Source: Limnomonas spitsbergensis (taxonomy: Eukaryota > Chlorophyta > Chlorophyceae > Chlamydomonadales). From it: a DNA stretch of 64,000 nucleotides. A model generated the notes under the pieces. It was not told where the DNA came from. It saw only the letters and a list, made by a program, of their open reading frames with translations, and made no database searches. Both the position numbers and the translations under genes were made by a program. The DNA lies in the NCBI GenBank assembly GCA_037349105.1, contig JAYJMM010000083.1, positions 1-64,000 of the forward strand, in the 5' to 3' direction. Shown here piece by piece: positions 51,087 to 62,300 of the stretch (position 1 is the stretch's first letter; every line of letters begins with the position of its first letter).

Positions 51087-51311
51087 GAAGCTTCTACAGT
51101 CCAACATAGCATCACATTTGATGCATGGGACATATGCCTGTAAACCGTTACAGGCACTAAATGCGCTAGGACAACGAGCGAAAACCAGTGCCCCCCTGGG
51201 CTAGCAACTAACACAATGACCGGGCAGGAATGAACCCCCATGGTGCAGACGATGCCCCAGCCATAAAACATGACGTGGGTTCAAAATAATTCGGTTGAAC
51301 ACCGCCAAGAA
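51087..51311 (-). repeat. Dispersed family F, copy 2
   Basis: GCTTCTACAGTCCAACATAG, CGTTACAGGCACTAAATGCG, ATAAAACATGACGTGGGTTC, CACCGCCAAGAAATTTGAGA; invaded by element D at its end. Confidence 0.7.
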
Positions 51312-51323
51312 ATTTGAGACTGT

Positions 51324-51368
51324 CAATGACGTTACACCTCTGGGCCCTGCTCAAAAATGCTCTGGGAC
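51324..51368 (-). mobile_element. Retro-element D, copy 6, nested in family F, with 13-bp target duplication
   Basis: 45-bp insert CAATGACGTTACACCTCTGG ... flanked by perfect AATTTGAGACTGT at 51311-51323 and 51369-51381. Shows D moved after F. Confidence 0.85.
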
Positions 51369-51649
51369 AATTTGAGACTGTACACCGGTACATGAGTGTT
51401 TGAGTGTAAACCAGCAAATTTTGTGTGAAACTGTATGACGCATAACTTCTTTAACCTTACTTTCCATAATTTCCTAGAGGATGAGGATGAGGCCATGAAA
51501 CGGTACGCAATTGGAATGTGGGGCAAACTAAATGCAGAGGTTTCTGCATATGTGTTCTGGAAGAATTTTTGTTCTTTTATCTTTCAGTGTATGATGAAAA
51601 GAGAGAATCATCTCCAAACGTTGCAAAATCTTCCGTCTCCCCCCTATTT

Positions 51650-51902
51650 CTCTAGGCGGTGCTCAATTGAACTGTTTTGCACCCACGTCGTGTTTTATGA
51701 CTGGGGCTTATCTTCTGCACTATGGGGTATTCCCACGCCACTGTCGTGGTTGTGTGCTAGTTGCTTGCCCAGGGGGGTCACTAATTTTCGCTTTCTGTCC
51801 TAGTGTATCAAGTGCCTGTACCGGTTTACGGGCACATGTCCCATGCCTCAAATATGATGCTCTGATGGACTGTAAAAACTTCACAAAACTTCACAAACTT
51901 CA
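51650..51902 (+). repeat. Dispersed family F, copy 3
   Basis: Opposite orientation: CTAGGCGGTGCTCAATTGAA, GTCGTGTTTTATGACTGGGG, GATGCTCTGATGGACTGTAA, ACTTCACAAACTTCA. Confidence 0.7.
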
Positions 51903-52127
51903 GTGAGTTAAGTGTTTAAAAAGTGTGAACTGTGTATGTAACTATGTAAATATAGAGTGTGAGAAACGTCTGTGAGTGATTTCAATGTTGAGTTAGTGAT
52001 TTAGAAACGGTATTGCAAAGATATGGAGACCAGAGATCGGGATCATGATGATCAGAGGATAGTAATCTCATTAAGGACTTTTAGTCAAAGCTCCCCCTGC
52101 CCTAACCTGACATATGAAAGCAAAAAC

Positions 52128-52640
52128 TCATGCGGCTGACACCTCCAGCCCATCGACAAAGAGCCGAGCACGCGTGAAAAACGCCCTCAACTTCATCTCC
52201 TTAGCAAACTGGAACTTGGGCCAGAGCTCATGCCGTGCCGTCACCTCCGCAGGGGACATTAGTTTCATCCCAGATGGTGACACCCTTGCCTACTGAATCC
52301 TCCTGTAAACTATGCTCTCGGCCTCGCTGCTATTGTCCACTCGAAACTTGATCTTCCGCATTGACTTGCCCGTTGGGATCCAGCTTGCCCACTCATCCGA
52401 AAGACGCTATTGACATTGATAGTGTTACCCATGAGCTTGCACACTGTCTCACAGACCAGAGCCGCACAGTCCTCCCCCAAACCACTCTCTGGCATAACAC
52501 GAAACTGGAATCCCTGTTGTCCTGCGAGCAGCGCAGTGCCGCTGGCACCTATGCCATTGCCAGCCCCGCATGATGGTGCAACCGCCGGGGCTGCTGCTTG
52601 CCGCTCTGTGATTTGTTGAGGCTGTCGCTGTTGTATTGTT
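52128..52640 (-). pseudogene. Decayed retroelement ORF (LINE ORF1-like candidate)
   Basis: Reading the minus strand: a Q/A-rich lead, then GFQFRVMPESGLGEDCAALV and CETVCKLMGNTINVNSVFRM; after a frameshift near 52393, EWASWIPTGKSMRKIKFRVD and EAESIVYRRIQ; then an in-frame stop near 52295; then SPAEVTARHELWPKFQFAKE and LRAFFTRARLFVDGLEVSAA before a stop at 52128. The ELxPxxLxxRxELWPxFxxAR...RAFFxxxxLFVDG pattern resembles the C-terminal part of ORF1/nucleic-acid-binding proteins of some non-LTR elements. This is family-level resemblance from memory. The break points show it cannot make one protein. Confidence 0.4.
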
Positions 52641-52746
52641 CAGTCTCTGCCATCAGTGCTGTTCCTGCTGATGTTACTCTTAGTGCTGCTGCTGCTGACT
52701 CCATCTCCTTCATATGTGAAGGGTAATGGACTGCCCGAATCGGTTA

Positions 52747-52856
52747 GCGGTTTATAATGCTGACTGAGGTCGAGGTCGGGGCTGGGGATGATCACCGAGG
52801 GCTCAGGCTGAGGTGATTATCCAAGGCCTGACCGAGACCGAAGCATTATAAACCGC
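52747..52856. mobile_element. Foldback element G, copy 1 (110 bp)
   Basis: Perfect 15-bp ends GCGGTTTATAATGCT / AGCATTATAAACCGC; the inner arms (GAGGTCGAGGTCGGGGCTGG versus its diverged complement) make nearly the whole element palindromic. Confidence 0.8.
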
Positions 52857-53234
52857 GTAAACGATGAGGGCTGCTCCATGACCCGTGCTTAATTTCGAGC
52901 TACGGCGCGCGAACCGCCTATCCTGCCCGAGAACATGCCGTCGTCTGCCAGCCTGCTTGTGTGGGTGGGTTGTCGGGAAGGTGGCATCGACGTGGCATGC
53001 CACGTGGCGCAAGCGTTGCTTGCTTGATACGCAGGGAAATTCAAATTGTCAGACAACATATTGCTATCAGATAGCTTCTAGCTCCGACGTCATGTGTGAC
53101 GATCATCAACAATCCTGCAGTTTTGAAGAGGGACACAATGATGCGTTACCCTCCTTTGAGTTTCTGCCTCTATCGGCGAACGAGTTCAGATTTTCAAAAG
53201 GACCTGCTGGAAGCCCAAGCTCGAGACCATTTAC

Positions 53235-53794
53235 CTAACAAGCCCTGATAAAATATCTGCAAACACTGTCCAAGAGATCCCTGTGGCTTATGTCTAAGCT
53301 GCTGAATGATCTTCCAATCGAAATCGATCTTCATCAGAGCCTCCCCCAGTTTCAAAGAGAAGTCGAGAAGGCAGGGAGAAGTATCCTTGCTGATTCCAGG
53401 ACAGAATAGGCTCTTAATCCTCTCATCACGTCATATGCCAGTCGTACAGGAGCAAGAGGATCTCGGTAGGTGCATTATCTTTATGAGTTTACGTTGCTGT
53501 CCTATACAGCAAGCAGGCATCAGTTGCCAAGCAATGCATCCTCCACATCTGATCTGACAAAATGAACACCTAACAAATGGTACCGGTATGTATGTCTCTG
53601 CAGGAAATCCACTCTTTCTGAATCTCTCATGTTTGGTGACTCGTCAATCCACCCTTTTCTATTGTTTCTTTGCCTTTGAATGTAGAATCCGAGGAGAAAC
53701 CAGCTGATGCACCTACTACAGCCCTTGATGATGCCATTCAGCCAGACAAGCTGCCAATGCCGAGAGCCCACTCCACCACAGATACGGCTAACTA
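53235..53794 (+). pseudogene. Possible coding remnant or unresolved exons
   Basis: One frame reads SKLLNDLPIEIDLHQSLPQF then QREVEKAGRSILADSRTE. A neighbouring frame, GEVSLLIPGQNRLLILSSRH then MPVVQEQEDL, meets a donor (CTCG|GTAGGT, 53466) whose phase fits an acceptor at 53683 (GAATGTAG) and ESEEKPADAPTTALDDAIQP ending at TAA 53794. Composition looks protein-like but the frames do not connect. Family unknown. Confidence 0.25.
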
Positions 53795-53884
53795 AAAATG
53801 TTCAAGAAGGTATCAGATTTCCCCCCCGAACAGATGCTCCCTGTTGTTTTGACACCCAATTTGCGTTTCCGTAGAGCACTTCAA

Positions 53885-53986
53885 GTTAAGAATGCTTCGG
53901 TCTTGGTCAGGTCTGGGATAATCACTACCTTGGCTTGCAGCCTTGGTGATCAACCCCAGCCCTGACCTCGACCTCAGCATTATAAC
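53885..53986. mobile_element. Foldback element G, copy 2
   Basis: GTTAAGAATGCTTCGGTCTT ... GACCTCGACCTCAGCATTAT, the same family in opposite orientation, 1.1 kb from copy 1. Confidence 0.75.
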
Positions 53987-53994
53987 CTATGTCG

Positions 53995-55510
53995 GGCAGT
54001 CCATTACCGTACACATATTTTTCCTTTCCACCCATTCCAGGCAACATGAATCTGCACAAGATGCTGGATCTGGGGCCATGTCACGCGCGCGCGGCCAATG
54101 CTGCCAGCCGCCTCAGCAGGCAGTTATGGGCTCGCATTGGATCCTTAATTGGCAGCTGCGGTTGCAGCCAGTGCAGCTGCGAAGGCCTCAGTAAAACAAG
54201 ACGCCTGGTGCATGCTGCGGATATTTTTCGAATATGCCATCCTTGACCCCCTCCTTGCTGCCGTAGGCGTGCTCAAGCTACAATCCAACACCCTCCGACC
54301 GGCAGCGTCTCCCGCGTCTCAGGCACTGAATTTACCTGACGATCAGGTGCGTATGCGGTACAGAAATCACACTGGTTACGATCCTGCTGTCCTTGATCTG
54401 GCTGTGCAATCGGAAGTTTGATTCATTTCAAGATATGCAAGAACACGTTTCTTGTAGCAAGGAAACAATATCATTGCGCTGCATGTATCCACCCTAGTTT
54501 GAGCTGCATGGATTCAATTCAATTGTAGAGTAGATGTCGCCCTAGGCCTGGTGTTAAACAGCCTAGGCATGGCTGCTAAGGACCCTATGCTCGCTGGAAC
54601 ATTGAAGACCTTCAATCTCGCTCTTGGTTTATTTGGAAGCGTAGTTGCCGCTTTGGGCTGGTGTAAAAAATACCCTGGTCTGGCTTCTGTAGGGTGCCCG
54701 GCATGCTCCAGCAGCATAAGGACCTTCGACCTAAATTGATTTTCTTGTTTGCAGCTTTGCTGCCGCCTCGGGCTGGCGTTAAAAGGACCCTGGTCTTGCC
54801 TTCATGTGCTCCGGCAGCATACGGACCTTTGACCTAAATTGATTTTTCCATCATGAAAAGGTTCAAAACTGAAGGGAAACACACTTTGTATGTCCCAGAT
54901 TACCACTTTATAATCAGACAATTATATTGCTGGTCACTGCCTTCACATCGGAGTGCTCCCTTTGAATCGCTGCTATCTTGCCATCCCTGCCGTTGAGGAC
55001 GCTCACGCTAGCCTTCAGTCTCGCTAAGTCATCACGAATGATTAGAAGGGCTCGGTGACATTCTCAACCACGCAGCAACCATTTACTCGAACCCCACGAG
55101 CCGCCTCTGGCGAGTTGGGATCACCAAGGTGCAGGAATAATTCTATTTGCTGCTGATCTTCGACCATTGGCCTAATTGCTCTGCCAGCTTCGTATCAGGA
55201 GACTTCGTTGCTTAAGGTAGTCGACTGTTAGACTAACGTGCTCTGTCAGCTTCGTACTATAAGGCTTGTGACAGTTAACTTGCTAGGCTAATTGGATAAT
55301 TGATAAGGGGAGACGTTAAAAAGAATATCTTTATATACGGTATATATAAAATACGATCCGGATGCAATAGTGTAGCTCCCTTGTCAGTCCAAGGGGTAGG
55401 ACACATTTAATATTTGTGCGTTAATTTACTCTTCGGGGGAGAGATCCTCTGCCCCCCACACTTTGCTCTCAACGTGGACATGAATAATTTGGAGGCCAGA
55501 TTCGGGAAGC
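53995..55510. other. Intergenic, with a 106-bp duplication
   Basis: GGGCTGGTGTAAAAAATACC ... GACCTTCGACCTAAATTGAT (54655-54740) is repeated at 54768-54845. Otherwise AT-richer sequence without a supported gene; an open frame at 54149-54421 lacks recognised motifs. Confidence 0.45.
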
Positions 55511-55515
55511 TCTCC

Positions 55516-56362
55516 TCAAGCTTTACAATTTTGGGCTGTTTGAGGCATGCCACTTATCTGCTTGCCACCCCAGTCCCACCCCAGCCGAGCGGATGCCACG
55601 GATGTCAGACCAGGAGGGGGACAACCTTGCTCTAGCGGTGACGGCAGCTGGGCGGCCCCGACAGGCTGCGCCTGCGCCTCCCAGTCGCTGCGGGGCTCCG
55701 GAAACTCCTGCAGATTCCGCACGAAGGGCCTCGAGGCCGAGCCGTGCCGGCCGCCCTGTATCCTCTCAAGCTCCAGGCGTTGATCCAACAGCCAGCGCTG
55801 GACGACAGCGATATCTATATCTAGGCCAGACACGTCGACGAGACCCGGATCTTCATCCGGACCCGGCTCGGCCTCCCTGCGCTCCGGAGGCGCACCGCCG
55901 GCGGCCAATTCCGTCAGTCGCAGGGCAGCAGCGTGTCTGAGCTTAGGACTGCATAGCCGGGCGCCCGGCCAGGGCAGCGTCCATGATGCCGGGGAATCCA
56001 CAGCGCCTGCTCCCGACGGGCGCAAGCCGGCGCCAAGCCTTGATTCAAAGCGCGCCTGGCGCTCCCATCTCGGATAAAGACGCTTCCTATCCCGCTCAGG
56101 CTCTCGCACCCGCTGCGGCGGCCGTTCCACTTCCCCCCAGGCCAAAGCAGGCCATGGAGGTGCAACCGGCTGAACAGCCCCGCGAGAGGACAACAACTGC
56201 AGCAGTTGTGAAAGTTGGCGGGCAGAGAGCGCCCCCATGCGGGCCACCGCCGCTTGCTCCACGGCGTGCAAAAGCAACTTGGTGCCCTCCCACCTTAGCG
56301 CCGCCTCGGCCGCGACAAGCAGCTCCGAGGGCGGTGAGTCCCTGCGATGGACAAGCTGTGAC
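55516..56362 (-). CDS. Right-hand gene, last exon
   Basis: Acceptor CAATCTTAG; SQLVHRRDSPPSELLVAAEA, ALRWEGTKLLLHAVEQAAVA, GALSARQLSQLLQLLSSRGA, later DIDIAVVQRWLLDQRLELER; stop TGA at 55516. Confidence 0.58.
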
Positions 56363-59300
56363 CTAAGATTGTTTTCCAAAGTGATGACTGCTTTTGTTGA
56401 TAACTTATGCTGAACCGGCATATGGCTTGGGACCCCCATGGGGATAGCGAAGCAAAATCCATTTGGGCTGCTACGAAAGGTACAGGCACGCAGGGCGCTT
56501 CATCATCTGCCTTTACCCAAACAATTACCCAAGGGACTGCCACCTCTGCCCCTCCCCCCCCCCATGCCCAACCCCTAAACAACGTAATCAATAACGTGGG
56601 AAGGCGATGCATGTGTACAGTACTCCCCCTCCCTCAACCAGACATTGCTAAAGATTATTGACTTTCCAAATAAAAAGCAAAAAACATCTAACCCAACGCA
56701 GGTAGCAAAGCTCACCGCAGCCGCATGCGGAAGAATGCCTCGGCGCGTCTGACCGCCGTGTCACGCGCTCGGTTGTGAGGGGAGAGGGAGGGCCTTGGCC
56801 TCTGGAGAGGCTCATATGGCAGTACTGCCCCAGGGCGATCCGTACGACCTCCTCGGCTAACCTCATCTCCCCATCCCGAGTCTGCTCCCCGCGTGGCAGA
56901 ACCCGCGCACATGGCGGCGGCAGCGGCGACGGGCGGCGAGACTTCGCTATAGGCGCTCTTGTTGTGAAACACCGCCTGCAATTCCCGCCTGCTGTTTGTG
57001 TCGAGTAGGTTGGTTGGACCCGCTCGCGGCAACCGCTCACCTTCCCGGCCCGATGCCTCACAGAATACCAGCTCTGGATCTTCCAGCTCTGCTGGATTCC
57101 CCCCAGCGCTGCCTTCACCGGATAATTGCTCCGGCGTGTCCTCTACGAAGTTGGCTGCGTCACCTCCCACTACCAGGACCTGCCGGCTGGGTCCACTCTC
57201 GCTACCGCTGGAGGCCCATCCACCCACATCCATTCTCGGCTCCAGAGCACGGCGGGCGGAGACGGAGGGCCCTGCTCGCGCTTTTTCGCCGCCCTTGCGG
57301 ATGAGACGCAGCGTTTCCCTTTCCCGAGCATGCGTGCGAGCGGGAGACCTCTCCCATCCAGCCCCAGTCTTCATCCCCGGCAAGGGCCACGCCGGGCCGC
57401 TGCCATTGCAGAAGTCCTCGAGCGCTCGGCGCTCATTCATTAAAGAGGGCCCTGGCTGATAGCTGTCAGCGTCCGCAGCTCGCTGCAGCGCCCCGACGAG
57501 GCTGGCGAGGGCGGCCGGTCGCCACGCGCCGAGATCCTCCCACACAAGCCGCTGGCAAATCCTCGAGAGAGCTATACTGGCAAGCCCCGAACCTACGTAA
57601 ATTCGGTACATACACCAGGCTTGACTCATCCACACATAAGATATCAAGGGATCTTGAAAACCGAGTCCCGCACATTTCAAATTTAGCATGCGGTGCAGAT
57701 TGGCCTGTTCACATGTGTGCACATGCCAGGTGGCATAAGCCTCATGCAGCTTACACATCATGTAGTCCATGCAGTACACGTATACAGCACACACCTGCAG
57801 TACACGTATGAAGTACACGCAGTACACACAGATTACAGCTGTGGTTTAGACCGCCGATCTGGCTCAAACCGTCGATGCAGGCTTGTGTGGAGTGGTTGAT
57901 TCAAATTGAATCCGGCTGAACCACACCCTCAATCGAAAAGCCAGGGCCCATTAGGCTCAAAGAGTCTTGCCACTGCTCAGGCGAGAGTCAGCGCTGCTTC
58001 GAAACTCGGCTACACATTAGCTACATATCAGCTATACATCAGGTACACTTCAGGCTTTCCACTGGACCCAAAGAGTCCCGCTGCAGCTCAGGTGAGAGGC
58101 AGCACATGTTCTCGACTTGGCTGCACATCAGCTACGTATCTCCTGCGCTCCAGCATATCTATTCGACCCAAAGAGGCCTGGCGCTCTCAAGTGTGAGACA
58201 GTTCTTTTTCGTGACTCGGCTGCATATGAGCCACAAATCAGCTATGCATCAGCAGCACTACAGGATTTCCACTTGATCCAAAGAGTCCCACTGCAGCTCA
58301 AGTGAGCGGCAGTGCGTTTTGTGACTTGGCTACGTATCAGCTACATGTCAGCTACGCATCTGCTACACATCAGCTACACATCAGCTTCGCATCAGCTTCG
58401 CATCAGCTACACATCAGCTATGCATCAGCTACACATTAGCTACGCATCACCTCCGCTTCAGCATATCCATTCCACCCAAAGAGGCCTGCCACTACTCAGG
58501 TTAAAAGGCCTCAGAACCGGCGCTCAATTTTTGCGCACTAGGGCCTGCCTTTTGGGATCCGCCAGGCGGGGCCACCACAGCCAATCAGGACAAAACGGTG
58601 ACCGGCCCACGGCCAGAGGTACAAGCAGCAGGGTTTCATGCATCAAGCCCCCGCGGCCGTAGGCTGCGTTGTAGCTGAATTGTAGCTGAAGCGCGCTAGA
58701 GTGTCAGCTACAATTCGGAAGCTGTATTGCACTTCAGCTACAGCTTCATAATAGTAGCGGTAGCTGAAGCTGCAGGGTTCAGACATTTAGCACGTCTGGG
58801 AGGGCGCGAAGCTCTGCGCAAACCCACCTCCAGCCTCGGCGAGGGTGAGGGCTCTGATGGTGCTGACGGTTGGCAGCGGCGGCAGCTGGCCCAGCTCATG
58901 GGCCTCCAAATGGGCGGCAACCCTGGCAGCAGGGATGCAGGCGCATGCGGCGGAGTGGGTTGACATGCTGGAAGAATAGAAAATGCCGATGCGGCGTGGA
59001 TTTTGGGAACTACAGGTTTTGGGAAGTACATGCTGGACCAAGGACGAAAATAAGAGTTCCATACGACGGAATGCATACCGTACCGGTACTAGGTAATACG
59101 GTTATATAAATATACCGGAAACGGCGTACGGGCTTAGATACCGGTACAGTATATCAATATGGTACTGTCGTATCAGTCAAAATCCGTCATATTCTTCAAC
59201 GTTTTTCTAAAAGCCTGCTGATGACCTCATCACGCAATTCGTTTTCCTGGATCGTTTTCCTGAACCTGATAATCCGAGACCTGATTTTCTTTTACAATCG

Positions 59301-62300
59301 ACGGTTCGTTTTTTGCTCCAGAGCCACAGAAAAGAGCCAAGACTGGTTTGTTTTTGCTCCCAAATTGATTAAATTTCAATCAATGGTTCGTTCCTGCCTG
59401 TTCTCATGAAGCAATGAAGCAAAAGAAGACTCCCACACTAGCCATTCAGTCACATGCACACATTTCTCTCATCGAAAGGCTTACACATCCTTACCCCCTC
59501 TGCTTAAACTAGCAATAATGAGTCCCGCATTTGTCAAAAAGGCTCCACTCTAGCAGTCCAACGGGATAAATATATATTTTAATGCTACCATCAGGGCAAC
59601 TTTCCGACTAATACTCTTAATTTCTGACTGAAAACCGGGTTTGACAATCGATAAATAATATATCCATGGATCCTTCCCCAAACATTGTTAATTATGAGGG
59701 AAGGCAAACCAAATATAGGGAACCGTAGAACCGGTTTCACTCCACTTTTAATTAATTATTTTTGGGGGTGCGCGAACAGCATGCGCGGTAAAAATAATTC
59801 AAGAATTCATGCTGCGCAAACTTGTCAGTCACAGAGCATACAAACTAAATGAGGGGGAGCGCGGACTGATTCAGACCCCATGTTCCCAATTTTTCTCTAT
59901 CACCCAGCCCTCACTCACAGAGACGAATTAAAGGCTACGACTTCGACACTGTGTACTGTTCGTTTGTCCCCTAGCAATGTTTTCGATTGTGTTGACAGTA
60001 CGTAGTGGCTATTTGCCCTGCGCAAAGTTGGTTTGTTTGTGGCTGCGCGGACATTTATTAATACGATCTTAAGGGCTAAGGAAATAAAACTATTTGCTCA
60101 AAATGGCTGCTGCGCGGTAAAAGCGCTGCGCGGACACATGCTTTTTTTTGCTGCACGGACGATTTGCTAAAATATTGAAATCAGGGGTGCGCAAACCCTA
60201 TTCAGTTGTACGGTACATAAATTTTGTAATAAATCGATAAGAAAACGAATTCCGACAGATACAACGACGGAATCCCCCCCCCCCATTTTACGACGGTACA
60301 GTATCAAGGTTACAATCCATTGCGAGGTTACAATTCAAAACGCGTATATCTGCATCTCGTGTGTACGCTGGGAGGCCCAGGGCGCAAAATGCCTGGCCAG
60401 GCAAGGTCAGACAGAAAGAAAGCTACGCCCCGTGGGGGGCGTGAGAGTTAAGGAAACAGCGCAGCCTGGGCCGAAGCCTCATCCGCGCAGTAACCAGCAA
60501 GGTCATGTACTATATGCAAAGCGGCGCAAATGTCCACTCATGACAATGTTCTCCACCAGTGAATATTTTAAGCCATGATGTATCACGATTCGTGATGAAA
60601 CAGGGTATTTTCGAGATTTTGGACCGTGATGAAACAGGGTATTTTCGAGATTTTGGACCGTGATGAACCATGGGTTTTGGACGCCACACGACTTTCAGTC
60701 AGAAATGTCCTCTCGTGGTTAATTAGGGCCGACAAGGGGCCATAGTGATGGCGTATGGAAGTCTACGAAGGGGTCAGGCACAAATACTTTCCAGACCGCC
60801 TACTTTGAAGACGGCGAATTGCGACATGTGTGGCTCGAAGAATTAGGCTTTAACACGATCATGAATACAAATCAATGGATACCAGGTGGTGCAATCACGT
60901 TGGCGGAACTCTGGATAATGCGATCCGGGCCCACGAACAGTCGAAGGGGCATGAGAGGCAGCTTTTTAAGTTCACCACCCCAGGGTCACCCTGAAAAGCT
61001 TTCTCTACAAGTAAAAGCCATTCCGATGGGGCCTGGCTAGAGCTGAAGGAGGAAAGTCCCACAGTAGTAGACATGGGCAACTGTGATTTCTTGTGATATT
61101 TTTCCAGTTTCAATATACAACTGAATAAGATGGTTGGAGAACTGATGCATGCAGTTGAATAATTGACCTAATTTGCCAACATGGTAAACCCCAGTTTACG
61201 AAAATAACGCAGTTTCAATGAATAATTCTTATGTTTCACGAGAGACTGTCTCTGAGCTTCGGGGGCTTCGCCCCCGAACCCCCACCGGGGGGTGGCCCCC
61301 GGACCCCCATGGCGGGGGCTCGGGCGCCCCCCTGCCCCCCCCCCACCGAGGCTTCGCCTCGGCTACCTGTGATGAAACAGGACTTTTGGACAGCCTGTCA
61401 AATTGAGGTGTGATCAGAGGCGAGTTTCTCTAAAACCTGAAAATAAACACTGGTCTCCACCGTATCTTATTATCAAGTGGCAGCTGACGTAGCCTGCATA
61501 AAATATAATTACATATCATTGGGGTAATCTCAATGATATGTAATATATAAAGTATGTACCATATACACGGCGTACCGTATATCAATATACCGTGTATTTA
61601 ATTCCCCTTGAGATCTTTTAGATTGGCCTCTGGCCATACTCGAGAGAAAAATCAACATTATGGAAATCAGCATTATCAAAGGGCATGACGCCCTGTCATG
61701 GAAGTGGGAAACATGGAAACATGGCCATGCAATCCGCTTTTATAATTGTTAAGCCTCTCGACCGAGTGTCACTCGCACTCACCTGGAGAGCAGGTGCGCA
61801 TCAAAGGGTTCGGGGTCCAGGGCTTCAGGATTATGGTAAGTATTAAGCGCACTCACCTAGAGAACAAGAAAGGCATCAGAGGGTTTAGGGTTAAGGGTTA
61901 AGTCACTCACCTAGAGAGCAGGGACGCATCAGAGGGATGGCATTCGTCGCTCCCGCCACATCTTCCGCTACCTTCACCTCTGTCCCTGTCGCCCCTCCTG
62001 CTGCTCCCGCTGCCGCTGCTGCCATCGCGCGCGGCGGGCGAGGCATCGCCCGTACCATTGCCGCCATTGCCGCGGACACCACTCTGTCTCGAGAAGGCTC
62101 TGTCCTCCCGTCCAACACCACCCCGGCCGCCGCCGCCGACGTCGTCGTAATACCTCGAGATAGACAGCGACAGCAAAATGTCCGACGCAGAGTGCAGGGG
62201 CATGCCCACCAGGCCGCCGTCTGTACCGCCGCCGTCCACACTGTCGCCAGTACTGCCGAGCCGCGGCATGTGCCGCAGAGCCGTGGCCTCAAGGATGGCC

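Noticed and set aside
51464..51538. Possible exon EDEDEAMKRYAIGMWGKLNAE
   Set aside because: Acceptor is good (TTTCCTAG) but the donor (GTTTCT) is weak and no partner exons or homology were found.
60780..61040. Frame containing YFEDGELRHVWLEELGFNT
   Set aside because: Looks protein-like for about 40 residues but lacks a supported start, splice sites or known family; lies in the intron of the right-hand gene.
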